Positions 8,860-17,415 of a stretch of 64,000 nt of DNA are shown one piece after another. Numbering within the stretch: the stretch's first letter is position 1; every line of letters begins with the position of its first letter. Source of the stretch: an uncultured Legionella sp. (GTDB taxonomy: Bacteria > Pseudomonadota > Gammaproteobacteria > Legionellales > Legionellaceae). The notes under the pieces were generated by a model. That model was not told where the DNA came from. It worked only from the letters and a program-made list of their open reading frames with translations, and did not search any database. Both the position numbers and the translations under genes were made by a program. The DNA lies in NCBI GenBank assembly GCA_902168255.1, contig CABHON010000017.1:1-64000 (forward strand). The letters run 5' to 3'.

Positions 8860-10384
8860 TTACTTTATTCGACTTCTTTATATTCAATACATTTTGGCTA
8901 AATATGGTATTGATCGTGTAGTTTTTTCAACCCGCTGGTTTCGCCCTTTTTCATTTGTTATTTTCTTAAACCCATGGAATTGGTTTCGTCCTTCTAATGA
9001 AAAGAGAGGAGTTGCCGTTCGTCAAGCCATGGAAAAATTAGGCCCTATCTTTATTAAATTTGGACAAGTCCTTTCTACTCGCCATGATTTATTGCCTGCA
9101 GATATTATTCTGGAGCTAACTAAATTACAAAATAACGTACCACCTTTTCCAACTACGGAAGCGCGACTTATCATTGAAAAAAACCTTGGCAAACCAATTG
9201 AAGAACTTTTTTTAACCTTTGATAATGAACCACTAGCGGCAGCATCTATTGCGCAAATACATACAGCTGTCTTACCTAATGGAAAATCAGTGGTTATAAA
9301 AATTTTAAGGCCTTCTATCCAAAAAAGAATTCAGGAAGATATTGCGATACTTTACTCTTTAGCCAGTATGGCTGAATATAGTGCTACGTTGCGTCGTTTA
9401 AAGCCGAAAGCCATTATTCATGAATTTGAAATAAGCCTTTTAGATGAGCTGGATTTATTGCGTGAAGCTGGAAATGCATCGCAGCTGCGCCGTAACTTTG
9501 CGAATTCACCCTTATTATATATACCTGAGGTGCATTGGGAATATACGGGACATCATATTATGGTGATGGAGCGTATTAGTGGCATTCCTATTCTTGATAA
9601 GAAGGCCCTTCTCGCGCATCAAATTAATCTCCAAAAATTGGCAGAAAATGGGTTAGAAATTTTCTTTAACCAAGTTTTTCGGGATGCTTTTTTTCACGCC
9701 GACATGCACCCCGGTAACATTTTTGTTGATCCGAAAAACCCACAAAATCCTCAATATATTTGCGTGGATTTTGGTATTATTGGTACTTTGTCCGATAGAG
9801 ATAAACGTTATATTGCAGAAAACCTGCTCGCATTTTTTCATCGTGATTATCGTCGAATTGCCAAACTGCATGTTGAATCTAAATGGGTAGATGAAGAAGT
9901 TCGAATTGAACGTTTTGAAAGTGCTATTAGGGCTGTATCTGAACCTATTTTCGAAAAGCCTTTACGTGAAATTTCTTTTGCCAATGTATTACTCAATTTA
10001 ATTGAAACGGCACGTGCTTTTCATCTTAATATACAACCCCAATTAATTTTATTACAAAAAACGTTATTTTCAGTTGAAGGGTTAGCCCGGTACTTGCATC
10101 CTGATTTAGATTTATGGGCAACCGCTAAACCTTATTTAGAACGTTGGGTTGAAGAACAAGTAGGTTTTAAAGCATTTTGGAAGCATACACAAAGACAACT
10201 TCCTTTTATTGTCGATCATTTGCCAGAATTTCCCAAATTATTGCATCGATTTTTAACAGTTCATTCACACTTACCTAAACATCTTGTGGTTCCTCATAAG
10301 AAACCACGAAGATTATGTTTTACTGTGTTAGGTTTTATAGTTGGTGTCGTTGCTGGAGGTTTGTTAGTCCATGCATTTTTCTGA
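8846..10384 (+). CDS. ubiB: Ubiquinone biosynthesis atypical kinase/ATPase UbiB
   Basis: UbiB is a membrane-bound ABC1/ADCK-family atypical kinase needed for ubiquinone synthesis. The 512 residues are close to the family length. Visible hallmarks are the KxGQ motif (KFGQ, residues 71-74), the alanine-rich loop (AAASIAQIHTA), the HADMHPGN catalytic-loop equivalent and the VDFGIIG metal-binding motif. The C-terminus is hydrophobic (FTVLGFIVGVVAGGLLVHAFF), as expected for membrane anchoring. It overlaps ubiJ by 14 bp and the next gene by 14 bp, a tightly packed operon. Confidence 0.95.
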   Translation: MKRLNYFIRLLYIQYILAKYGIDRVVFSTRWFRPFSFVIFLNPWNWFRPSNEKRGVAVRQAMEKLGPIFIKFGQVLSTRHDLLPADIILELTKLQNNVPPFPTTEARLIIEKNLGKPIEELFLTFDNEPLAAASIAQIHTAVLPNGKSVVIKILRPSIQKRIQEDIAILYSLASMAEYSATLRRLKPKAIIHEFEISLLDELDLLREAGNASQLRRNFANSPLLYIPEVHWEYTGHHIMVMERISGIPILDKKALLAHQINLQKLAENGLEIFFNQVFRDAFFHADMHPGNIFVDPKNPQNPQYICVDFGIIGTLSDRDKRYIAENLLAFFHRDYRRIAKLHVESKWVDEEVRIERFESAIRAVSEPIFEKPLREISFANVLLNLIETARAFHLNIQPQLILLQKTLFSVEGLARYLHPDLDLWATAKPYLERWVEEQVGFKAFWKHTQRQLPFIVDHLPEFPKLLHRFLTVHSHLPKHLVVPHKKPRRLCFTVLGFIVGVVAGGLLVHAFF

Positions 10385-10610
10385 ACTGGTAGTTGTCTTG
10401 ATTATTGCTATTTTAGTTTTTCCACCTAAAAAACTTCCTGAGTTAGCCCAAACCGTCGCTCGTATTATTCGTTATGCAAAAAACATCAAAAATGACATAC
10501 TATCATCCCTTCAGCCGCTAGAAAAACATCTCCAATTAGAAGATAATAAAAAAAGAGCTGAAGATGCTGAAAAGAACGTCACTGTAGAGGCGAATAACGT
10601 TCGCCCATGA
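10371..10610 (+). CDS. tatA: Sec-independent (Tat) translocase subunit, TatA/TatB type
   Basis: This 79-aa protein has one N-terminal membrane helix (about residues 4-17) followed by FPPKKLPEL, the variant of the TatA/B hinge motif FGPKKLPEL, and then an amphipathic helix. Tat proteins move folded proteins across the inner membrane, and tat genes follow ubiB in many Gammaproteobacteria. Whether it acts as TatA or TatB is not settled. No tatC follows. The stop codon and last residues (about VEANNVRP) lie in the left arm of a palindromic repeat, so the original C-terminus has probably been replaced by repeat sequence. Confidence 0.75.
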   Translation: MHFSELVVVLIIAILVFPPKKLPELAQTVARIIRYAKNIKNDILSSLQPLEKHLQLEDNKKRAEDAEKNVTVEANNVRP

Positions 10611-10644
10611 TTTTGTGTGACGGGCGAATAATATTTGCCTCTAC
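10584..10644. repeat. Palindromic repeat (REP/BIME-like) spanning the tat gene end
   Basis: The arms GTAGAGGCGAATAACGTTCG (from 10584) and its partner ending TTTGCCTCTAC (10622-10644) are about 23 bp each and pair at roughly 19 of 23 positions across a 15-bp loop. It may act as a terminator-like hairpin. Its left arm provides the last codons of the tat gene. Confidence 0.7.
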
Positions 10645-10680
10645 ATATTGTGCCAATTTGGTAACAATTTTTCTATGTAG

Positions 10681-10701
10681 GGGCAGGTCTTGTACCTGCC
10701 C
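10681..10701. repeat. GC-rich hairpin GGGCAGGT-CTTGT-ACCTGCCC
   Basis: A perfect 8-bp stem with the loop CTTGT stands out in AT-rich DNA. A sister hairpin with the same loop lies at 54548-54568. It is followed by another GGGCGAG/GACCCGC segment, so 10584-10740 looks like a compound interspersed repeat between tatA and the P450 gene. Confidence 0.7.
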
Positions 10702-10766
10702 ATAACAATGGGCGAGCAAAAGACCCGCAACAACGTCTATTAAATTTATAATACAAGTAGGCCGAT

Positions 10767-12113
10767 ATGTTACCATCTGGACCCAAAACAAATAAACTAT
10801 CTCAAAATATTCAATTTATTTCTAATCCAATCGCTGTGCTTGAAGAGAATCGGCGTATCTATGGTAAAACATTTCTTATTCGTTTGCTGTCTCATCCTCA
10901 ATGTGTTGTGATTAGCGACCCTGTCGATATAAAACAAGTTTTTATGGATAGCACCAATAAGCTTTGTACTGGAGAAGTAAACGCCTTACTTTTTAGGCCA
11001 ATTTTAGGTGATGGCTCGGTATTAAATTTAGATGGAAAAGAACATTTGTTTCATCGAAAACTGTTGCTCCCTTCTTTTCAAGGAGAGCGAATGCAAGTTT
11101 ATGGTGAATTGATGGCTGAAACGGCAAAAAAAAGAATCCTGCAATGGAAAAAAGGTGAAGCTTTTCCTTTATTAGAAGAGGCACGCGACATAACCTTCAG
11201 TGTGATATTAAAAGCCATCTTTGGTATGGATGAAAGTAGTGAACATTTTAATGCCCTTCATAAGTCTTTGCATGCATTCATCCAGGAAATAATAAAGCCA
11301 TTTTCTTTAATGACATTATTAAACCCTTTCCTGCATTTCAACTTAGGACCCTTGACGCCCTGGGCTAAAATGATGAAACTTCGTAAGCAAGTAGATAAAT
11401 ATTTATTTGCAGAAATTGAAGCAAGAAAAAAAATAAATCTTGAATCTCGAACTGATATTTTAAGCCTGTTATTAAAAACACGTGATGAAAATGGCAAGGC
11501 CTTAACAGACAAGGAAATTCGTGATGAAATGCTTACTTTATTAATGGCAGGCCATGATACTAGTACAATGGGAATATCATGGGCAATGTATGGTATTTTA
11601 TCTAATGAATCTGTGTTAAAAAAATTAAAAGAAGAACTACAAACCATTCTTGTTCATAAAGAAGATCTTGTTTCTCAATTAGATAAGTTAATGTATCTAG
11701 ACGCGGTAATAAAAGAGGCATTGCGGATTACACCGGTGGTACCTTATGTAACAAGGTTAACCAAAGAAACGTATCAGTTAGGTGAATATACATTGCCGAA
11801 AGATACCATTATTATGCCTTCTATTTATCTTGCCCATCGAGATGCCAATTTATGGAGTGAACCAGAAAAATTTATGCCAGAACGTTTTTTAAATTCTTCG
11901 GAGACTCCCTATTCTTTTCTACCCTTTGGTGGCGGAATTAGACGATGTATTGGCGCCGCTTTTGCCCAATATGAAATGAAGATTATTATTGCTCAAATGC
12001 TGTTACATACTCATTTATCTCTACTTAAAAATTATGTTCCTAAACCAGAACGTAAAGGAGTAGTGCTGGCCCCTTCGGGTGGCTTGCCTGTTATTCTTAC
12101 AGAATTTTGTTAG
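10767..12113 (+). CDS. Cytochrome P450 (bacterial, CYP110-like appearance)
   Basis: This 448-aa heme monooxygenase shows the proline-rich start (LPSGP), the I-helix oxygen-activation motif AGHDTS, the K-helix ExxR (EALR), the PERF motif, and the heme loop FLPFGGGIRRCIGA with the axial thiolate at C394. There is no N-terminal membrane anchor, so it is probably soluble and needs separate ferredoxin partners, which are not adjacent. The LPxGPK start and FGGGIRRCIGAAFA loop resemble CYP110/CYP120-type enzymes acting on fatty acids or retinoids; that is family resemblance only. The CDF gene follows after 10 bp. A carotenoid oxygenase lies 2 kb further on. Confidence 0.93.
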   Translation: MLPSGPKTNKLSQNIQFISNPIAVLEENRRIYGKTFLIRLLSHPQCVVISDPVDIKQVFMDSTNKLCTGEVNALLFRPILGDGSVLNLDGKEHLFHRKLLLPSFQGERMQVYGELMAETAKKRILQWKKGEAFPLLEEARDITFSVILKAIFGMDESSEHFNALHKSLHAFIQEIIKPFSLMTLLNPFLHFNLGPLTPWAKMMKLRKQVDKYLFAEIEARKKINLESRTDILSLLLKTRDENGKALTDKEIRDEMLTLLMAGHDTSTMGISWAMYGILSNESVLKKLKEELQTILVHKEDLVSQLDKLMYLDAVIKEALRITPVVPYVTRLTKETYQLGEYTLPKDTIIMPSIYLAHRDANLWSEPEKFMPERFLNSSETPYSFLPFGGGIRRCIGAAFAQYEMKIIIAQMLLHTHLSLLKNYVPKPERKGVVLAPSGGLPVILTEFC

Positions 12114-12123
12114 TGAGGAAATA

Positions 12124-13038
12124 ATGAGTCATAATCACGCCCATGACCATGCGCATACAACCAAGGATTTTGGTAAAGCGTTTATTATTGGCATATTACT
12201 TAATACTCTCTTTATTGTGGCTGAAGTTATTTACGGCCTAAATGCTAACTCTTTATCATTATTAGCGGATGCTGGCCATAACATTGGCGATGTATTAGGA
12301 CTTTTTCTGGCTTGGGGAGCCGTAATATTGGCAAAGCGTCTTCCTTCCGATCGTTATACCTACGGTTTGCAAAGTGCTTCTATTTTGGCAGCATTAGGAA
12401 ATGCTATTTTACTATTAGTGGCTTGTGGTGGTATTGGATGGGAGGCTGTACAGCGTTTTTATCAACCAACCCAGGTAGCCAGTACCACTGTTATGTTTGT
12501 GGCTGCTATAGGTATTTTGATTAATGGTTTTACTGCTTGGTTATTTATGGCTGGACGAAAAAAGGATTTAAACATTAGAGGTGCTTTTTTACATTTAGCA
12601 GCAGATGCCGTTATCTCTTTGGGCGTTGTTATTGCCGGCGCCATCATGTTACAAACAGGTTGGTTATGGTTAGATCCACTTGTAAGCCTACTTATTTCAG
12701 TCATTATTGTTATTGGTACGTGGGAATTACTGCGGGATGCGCTTGCTCTTTCACTCCATGCCGCGCCTAAACATATTAACCCATCACAGGTAAGAACGTT
12801 CTTAGCAGAGTTAAAAGGTGTAGAAGAGGTACATGATTTACATATTTGGGCGATGAGCACCACCAACGTTGCTCTTTCGGTGCATTTGTTAATGCCTTGT
12901 GGACATCCAGGTGACACTTTCATTAAAACTATCACACATGATCTAGAAACACGGTTTGAAATAACCCATGCCACCATCCAAATTGAAGTGGGTGATGGTT
13001 CAGTGGAATGTCGTTTTGCCCCAGAAGAAATTGTTTAA
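12124..13038 (+). CDS. Cation diffusion facilitator, zinc exporter (ZitB/CzcD type)
   Basis: This inner-membrane proton/Zn2+ antiporter of 304 residues starts at the ATG at 12124, which has the ribosome site GAGGAAATA; a longer upstream frame would overlap the P450. A His-rich N-terminus (SHNHAHDHAH) is followed by six membrane segments. The transport-site pairs are ADAGHNIGD in helix 2 and HLAADA in helix 5. The C-terminal cytoplasmic domain with VHDLHIWAMS is typical of the ZitB/CzcD branch. It is probably cotranscribed with the P450. Confidence 0.93.
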   Translation: MSHNHAHDHAHTTKDFGKAFIIGILLNTLFIVAEVIYGLNANSLSLLADAGHNIGDVLGLFLAWGAVILAKRLPSDRYTYGLQSASILAALGNAILLLVACGGIGWEAVQRFYQPTQVASTTVMFVAAIGILINGFTAWLFMAGRKKDLNIRGAFLHLAADAVISLGVVIAGAIMLQTGWLWLDPLVSLLISVIIVIGTWELLRDALALSLHAAPKHINPSQVRTFLAELKGVEEVHDLHIWAMSTTNVALSVHLLMPCGHPGDTFIKTITHDLETRFEITHATIQIEVGDGSVECRFAPEEIV

Positions 13039-13096
13039 CTACGCTAAAATTGGTCTATAATAGGTTTTCAACTCTATAAATATAAGGAGAGTGAAA

Positions 13097-14029
13097 ATGT
13101 TTTTTATTCATTTTTTTAATTTTAAAATATTTACGCTATTTCTTTATATTTTATCTATCGGATATGTGCATTTCAGGGGTAAAATTCGATTAAAATTTCT
13201 ACGTCAATTGACCGATCATTCAAGTTTGTTAGCACCAGTCAATGGAGTAATGTATCTGTTTTCAAAAGTTCCACGCACGCCTTTTTTAGATGTAGCACAA
13301 TTTCCAGAATTAAAAATTTTAAGGGATAATTGGAAAATTATCCGAGATGAAGCAGAACAGCTTTATAATAAAAACTATATAACGGTTTCAGACACCTATG
13401 ATGATATAGGGTTCAATTCCTTTTTTAGGCGCGATTGGAAACGATTTTATTTAAAATGGTACAATGATCCTCTTTCTTCTGCCAAAATGCATTGTCCGGA
13501 AACCGTAAAGCTTATTCAACAAATTCCTAATGTTAATGCAGCAATGTTTGCATTATTACCTAAAAAAAGTTATTTATTTAAACACCGTGATCCCTATGCG
13601 GGATCTTTACGCTACCATTTAGGATTAATAACCCCTAATTCACCTCAATGTAGTATTGATGTAGATGGAAATAATTATTTTTGGAAAGATGGGGAAGATG
13701 TATTATTTGATGAGACCTATGTGCATTCAGCAGAAAATGCTACTGATGAAGATAGAATTATCTTATTTTGTGACATAAAGAGGCCACTTCGAAGTAAGCT
13801 AGCCAATTTAATTAACCACGCCTTCAGTAATACCATAATGAAAGCTGCAGCCAGCAAAAATACTTCTTCTGAGAAAGTGGGTATGATTAACCAACTCTTT
13901 CCTTATCTTTATCGAATCCGTTTAGTAGGAAAAAGGCTAAAAAACTATAATTATACTTTATATAAAATAGTAAAATATTCTTTATTTATAGGTATTTTCT
14001 ATTGTATTTTTATACTTCCTATTCGGTAA
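13097..14029 (+). CDS. Aspartyl/asparaginyl beta-hydroxylase family protein (LpxO-like lipid A hydroxylase)
   Basis: The protein has an N-terminal membrane anchor (about 1-25), then an Asp_Arg_Hydrox dioxygenase domain with the Fe(II)-binding HRDP and the second His in YVHSAEN, plus the 2-oxoglutarate-binding arginine near RIILFCDIKRP, and a C-terminal hydrophobic segment. LpxO enzymes 2-hydroxylate lipid A acyl chains at the inner membrane, and the two-anchor layout fits. I chose the ATG at 13097 because AAGGAG sits 7 bp before it; a GTG at 13091 would leave almost no spacing. Its 3' end overlaps the convergent carotenoid oxygenase by 11 bp. Confidence 0.85.
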   Translation: MFFIHFFNFKIFTLFLYILSIGYVHFRGKIRLKFLRQLTDHSSLLAPVNGVMYLFSKVPRTPFLDVAQFPELKILRDNWKIIRDEAEQLYNKNYITVSDTYDDIGFNSFFRRDWKRFYLKWYNDPLSSAKMHCPETVKLIQQIPNVNAAMFALLPKKSYLFKHRDPYAGSLRYHLGLITPNSPQCSIDVDGNNYFWKDGEDVLFDETYVHSAENATDEDRIILFCDIKRPLRSKLANLINHAFSNTIMKAAASKNTSSEKVGMINQLFPYLYRIRLVGKRLKNYNYTLYKIVKYSLFIGIFYCIFILPIR

Positions 14030-15929
14030 CAGTGGTTGCAATCCAACTGCCATGTAACCCATGCGGTACTCGTCGAGGAAGTGTTACCACGGCCAGAGGC
14101 TCTGCAGAAATATTTTTCGCATCTAAAATGACAAAATCGCTGCTATTTGTTTCTTTGTGATAAACAAATAGCATGAGATAGCCATCATCTTCTTCTAGAC
14201 TATTTTTTCTAGGTGCAAAGACAGCCTCTCCAATTTCACTGTTAACCCCAAAATCATGAATAGAGGTGGTTTTAGATTCGGTATCATATTTAATTAATGC
14301 ATGAAACTGATTAACTTTTTCAATTTTGGCAGGCATATAAATAAAACGATGCATTTGTGTATCCTTATCTTCACGAATGCGCGGAAACTCGACAATCTGA
14401 GTGAGCAATGTTTCATGAGAAATTTCTTGTGTTTTTAAATTTATTTTAGTTCGGGCAAGGAAAGGTGTTGCACTTTCTTTTGTATCACCAAGCCATTTAA
14501 ATTCTGGATGTCTTATATAGTCTATAATAATTTCATCTTCTATTTCATACGCGTTAGCGAAGTGGAAGACAAAAAAAGCGTCTGTGGTGAGCCATTTAAT
14601 TTCTGCTGTTTCACGAGTCATTAGCCCAATACGCGTATTTAAGTCAGGGCGCCATTGGATTGGACTGCCTCCTTTTTGTAATGCTTCTGCATCAATTACA
14701 ATAGGACAGTCAAAAAATACTAAATAGTTTTTTGTCATGACGAAATCATGCATCATGGTGGGATAAGGTTTAGTAATGGCAATTTGTTTGGCGATGGTGC
14801 CTTGGGTGTTAATACAATAAGCGGTTAAATAAGGGGGTTTTATATCATAATTAATAAACCACCGTTCTCCCGTAGTGGGATCTAGACGTGTATGGGGACC
14901 TACATTAATGGGTAGTTCTGTGCCAGGCCTCCATTCTCCAAGAGTGTTTAACGTTACGTCCATTTCATAGGCTGGGCCACCTTCCCACATGGCTAAGAAT
15001 TTAGTGCCATGATGAATAATATGAATAAAGGCACCATTTTTAAAGGGACCTTGATCACCTTCTTTACCAATGAGTTTAGCATCAGGAATAACAGGATTTA
15101 AAATACCACCATAAATTGCTTTTTTAGCACGTCTTTCCGCTTGCAATCCTTTTGTTTCAACAAAACGATTTCGATAATGTGCCTTACCATCGCTGATATA
15201 AACAGCATGAATCATGCCATCACCATCAAAAGGGTAGGTATAAGACAGAGGTGGAAAGGCAGGATTTGGTCCATTTCGCATATAAACGCCTGCTAAATCC
15301 GGTGGAATTTCTCCAGTAACACCTAGATTTGTTATCTCTAGCTCATCAAGGACCGGTGCAAAATTATCTTTTAAAAAAGGGCTATTGGCAGTAAATTCTT
15401 GCATCTTTTTGAAGCGATACCAATTGGGAAAATAAATTGTGAGAACAATGGCCGCTATCAGAGGAATCATTTGAAGTAATTGATAAGCAAGATGAGATTG
15501 GACGTAATAAGTGATGACGCCGAATGTAAACGCTACACCCCATGCGGCAGTTAAGAGTTGATTGACATAAATAAACGTAGGATGATTCCATTTTGAAGCT
15601 GGAACCTGTTGTTTAGCATATTGGATCGTAAAAGGGACGCCAGCTAGAAATGATCCCCATGTTACCAACGCCAACATGGCATTAGAAATAAAGATAGCAT
15701 GTTCTGCTACCCAATGATCATTTCTTACCACAACCATAACAAACATGAAAAGGAAAAAAATTAAGGATGTCCAACTTAAAATAAATTTTTCTTTTAATGA
15801 CGCTAAACCAGTTAGGATAAAAGAAACAAGGCCGACCACAATAGCGACATCCATTTCTATTCTACTAGGGCCAACAAAAATAAAATATAAAATCCAGGGG
15901 AGAAAACCAATAAGGAGATTTTTCTGCAT
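14019..15929 (-). CDS. Carotenoid oxygenase fused to an N-terminal multi-pass membrane domain
   Basis: In this 636-aa protein residues 1-172 contain about five hydrophobic segments. Residues 185-636 form a carotenoid cleavage dioxygenase (RPE65 family). All four iron-binding histidines are visible: H346 in VGPHTRLD, H394 in MMHDF, H456 in FHFANAYE and H626 in PHGLHG. These enzymes cleave a carotenoid or stilbene double bond to give apocarotenoids such as retinal. Typical bacterial members are about 450-500 aa and soluble, so the membrane domain is extra. No carotenoid synthesis genes are in the window, and the substrate is unknown. I do not recognise the membrane domain. Confidence 0.9.
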   Translation of the reverse strand: MQKNLLIGFLPWILYFIFVGPSRIEMDVAIVVGLVSFILTGLASLKEKFILSWTSLIFFLFMFVMVVVRNDHWVAEHAIFISNAMLALVTWGSFLAGVPFTIQYAKQQVPASKWNHPTFIYVNQLLTAAWGVAFTFGVITYYVQSHLAYQLLQMIPLIAAIVLTIYFPNWYRFKKMQEFTANSPFLKDNFAPVLDELEITNLGVTGEIPPDLAGVYMRNGPNPAFPPLSYTYPFDGDGMIHAVYISDGKAHYRNRFVETKGLQAERRAKKAIYGGILNPVIPDAKLIGKEGDQGPFKNGAFIHIIHHGTKFLAMWEGGPAYEMDVTLNTLGEWRPGTELPINVGPHTRLDPTTGERWFINYDIKPPYLTAYCINTQGTIAKQIAITKPYPTMMHDFVMTKNYLVFFDCPIVIDAEALQKGGSPIQWRPDLNTRIGLMTRETAEIKWLTTDAFFVFHFANAYEIEDEIIIDYIRHPEFKWLGDTKESATPFLARTKINLKTQEISHETLLTQIVEFPRIREDKDTQMHRFIYMPAKIEKVNQFHALIKYDTESKTTSIHDFGVNSEIGEAVFAPRKNSLEEDDGYLMLFVYHKETNSSDFVILDAKNISAEPLAVVTLPRRVPHGLHGSWIATTVTE

Positions 15930-16070
15930 GATAAGACACCCTAATTTTTTAAGATATGTCGAATTTAAACGAGAATCTTATCTACGTCAAATGTATGATG
16001 CTCATTGTCCATAGACTCTGATGCTACCAGTGGCAAGGCAAAACAGCACATTTTTTGATATAATAACAAT

Positions 16071-17354
16071 ATGAAAAAAGAAACCTCTGAATTTCAACCA
16101 TTAGCGGCAAGGTTAAGACCTCACACACTAGATCAATTTGTCGGCCAACAACACCTTCTGGGAAAAGGAAAACCGTTGTATGTTGCGGCTGAACAAGGAA
16201 AACTCCATTCAATGATTTTTTGGGGACCTCCTGGTTCGGGAAAAACGACGTTAGCAAAAATATTAGCGAATAAAGCGCAGGCAGAATTTGAGATGATTTC
16301 AGCCGTATTTCATGGAGTCAAAGAAATCCGGGCGGTAGTAGAACGAGCCCAAGAACGTCAAAAGCAATCAGTGAAAACGATATTGTTTGTTGATGAAGTG
16401 CATCGATTTAATAAAGCACAACAGGATGCGTTTTTACCTTATGTGGAAGATGGCACCTTAATTTTTATTGGTGCTACCACTGAAAATCCTTCTTTTGCGT
16501 TAAATAATGCGTTGTTATCCCGTGCAAGAGTTTATATTTTAAAGTCCTTAACAGAAGAAGATTTGCTACAAGTGATCGCTCGTGCAGTTCCTGAGTTAGA
16601 TGTGCCTTTTCCCGAAGAATATCGTCATTTACTGGTAAAAGCCTCCGATGGTGATGCGCGACGATGTTTAAATTTATTAGATATTGCTGCTGAATTAGCA
16701 AAAAGTCGCGATACCAAAATTACAGATATTATTTTAGAAGCGGTTTTAACAGATGGTATCCGACGGTTTGATCGGCAAGGCGAAGATTTTTACGATCAAA
16801 TTTCTGCTCTGCATAAATCCATACGAGGTTCATCGCCAGATGCTGCATTGTATTGGTTAACGCGAATGTTAGATGGAGGCTGTGATCCGGAATATATTTT
16901 ACGCCGTTTAGCGAGAGCCGCCAGTGAAGATATTGGAAATGCTGATCCACGTGCCTTAGATCTTGTTATGTCAGCATGGAATTGCTATGAGCGATTAGGT
17001 AGTCCTGAAGGCGATTTAGCCATTGCCCAGGCAACGGTTTATTTAGCGGTAGCTGCTAAAAGCAATGCAGTTTATACTGCCTTTGGTAAAGTACAGGCAG
17101 ATGTTAAATCGCAAGGGTCTTTACCTGTCCCTCTTTATTTGAGAAACGCTCCTACCGGGCTCATGAAGAGTTTAAATTACGGTAAAGATTATCGATATGC
17201 CCATAACGAGCCTCATGCGTATGCCGCTGGAGAAAATTACATGCCAGAAGAGCTAATAGGAAAGCAATATTACTATCCTACCGATCGCGGACTTGAATTA
17301 AAAATTAAAGAAAAACTAGCATTCTTGCGCCAATTAGATAAAAATTCGAAATAA
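16071..17354 (+). CDS. rarA: Replication-associated recombination protein A (RarA/MgsA)
   Basis: RarA is an AAA+ ATPase of the clamp-loader-like RarA/WRNIP1 family that acts at stalled forks. The 427 residues include Walker A GPPGSGKTT (52-60), Walker B ILFVDEVHRF, sensor 1 IGATTENPSF and the C-terminal tetramerisation region with LYLRNAPTGLMK. The start at 16071 has no strong ribosome site but fits the family N-terminus. It stands alone between the divergent carotenoid oxygenase and the nucleoside hydrolase. Confidence 0.95.
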   Translation: MKKETSEFQPLAARLRPHTLDQFVGQQHLLGKGKPLYVAAEQGKLHSMIFWGPPGSGKTTLAKILANKAQAEFEMISAVFHGVKEIRAVVERAQERQKQSVKTILFVDEVHRFNKAQQDAFLPYVEDGTLIFIGATTENPSFALNNALLSRARVYILKSLTEEDLLQVIARAVPELDVPFPEEYRHLLVKASDGDARRCLNLLDIAAELAKSRDTKITDIILEAVLTDGIRRFDRQGEDFYDQISALHKSIRGSSPDAALYWLTRMLDGGCDPEYILRRLARAASEDIGNADPRALDLVMSAWNCYERLGSPEGDLAIAQATVYLAVAAKSNAVYTAFGKVQADVKSQGSLPVPLYLRNAPTGLMKSLNYGKDYRYAHNEPHAYAAGENYMPEELIGKQYYYPTDRGLELKIKEKLAFLRQLDKNSK

Positions 17355-17415
17355 ACTGGATAATCCATAGCGGGTAAAATATCGGTGAAAAATTTGTGAA
17401 ATCAAGAGGCCAATA

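Noticed and set aside
9653-9890. Short frames on both strands inside ubiB
   Set aside because: They are shadows of ubiB, without ribosome sites or family resemblance.
12079-12123. Upstream start for the CDF gene at 12079
   Set aside because: It would overlap the P450 end and lacks the ribosome site that precedes the ATG at 12124.
12462-12977. Minus-strand 171-aa frame within the CDF gene
   Set aside because: It lies opposite a clear zinc-exporter gene and arises from its codon pattern.
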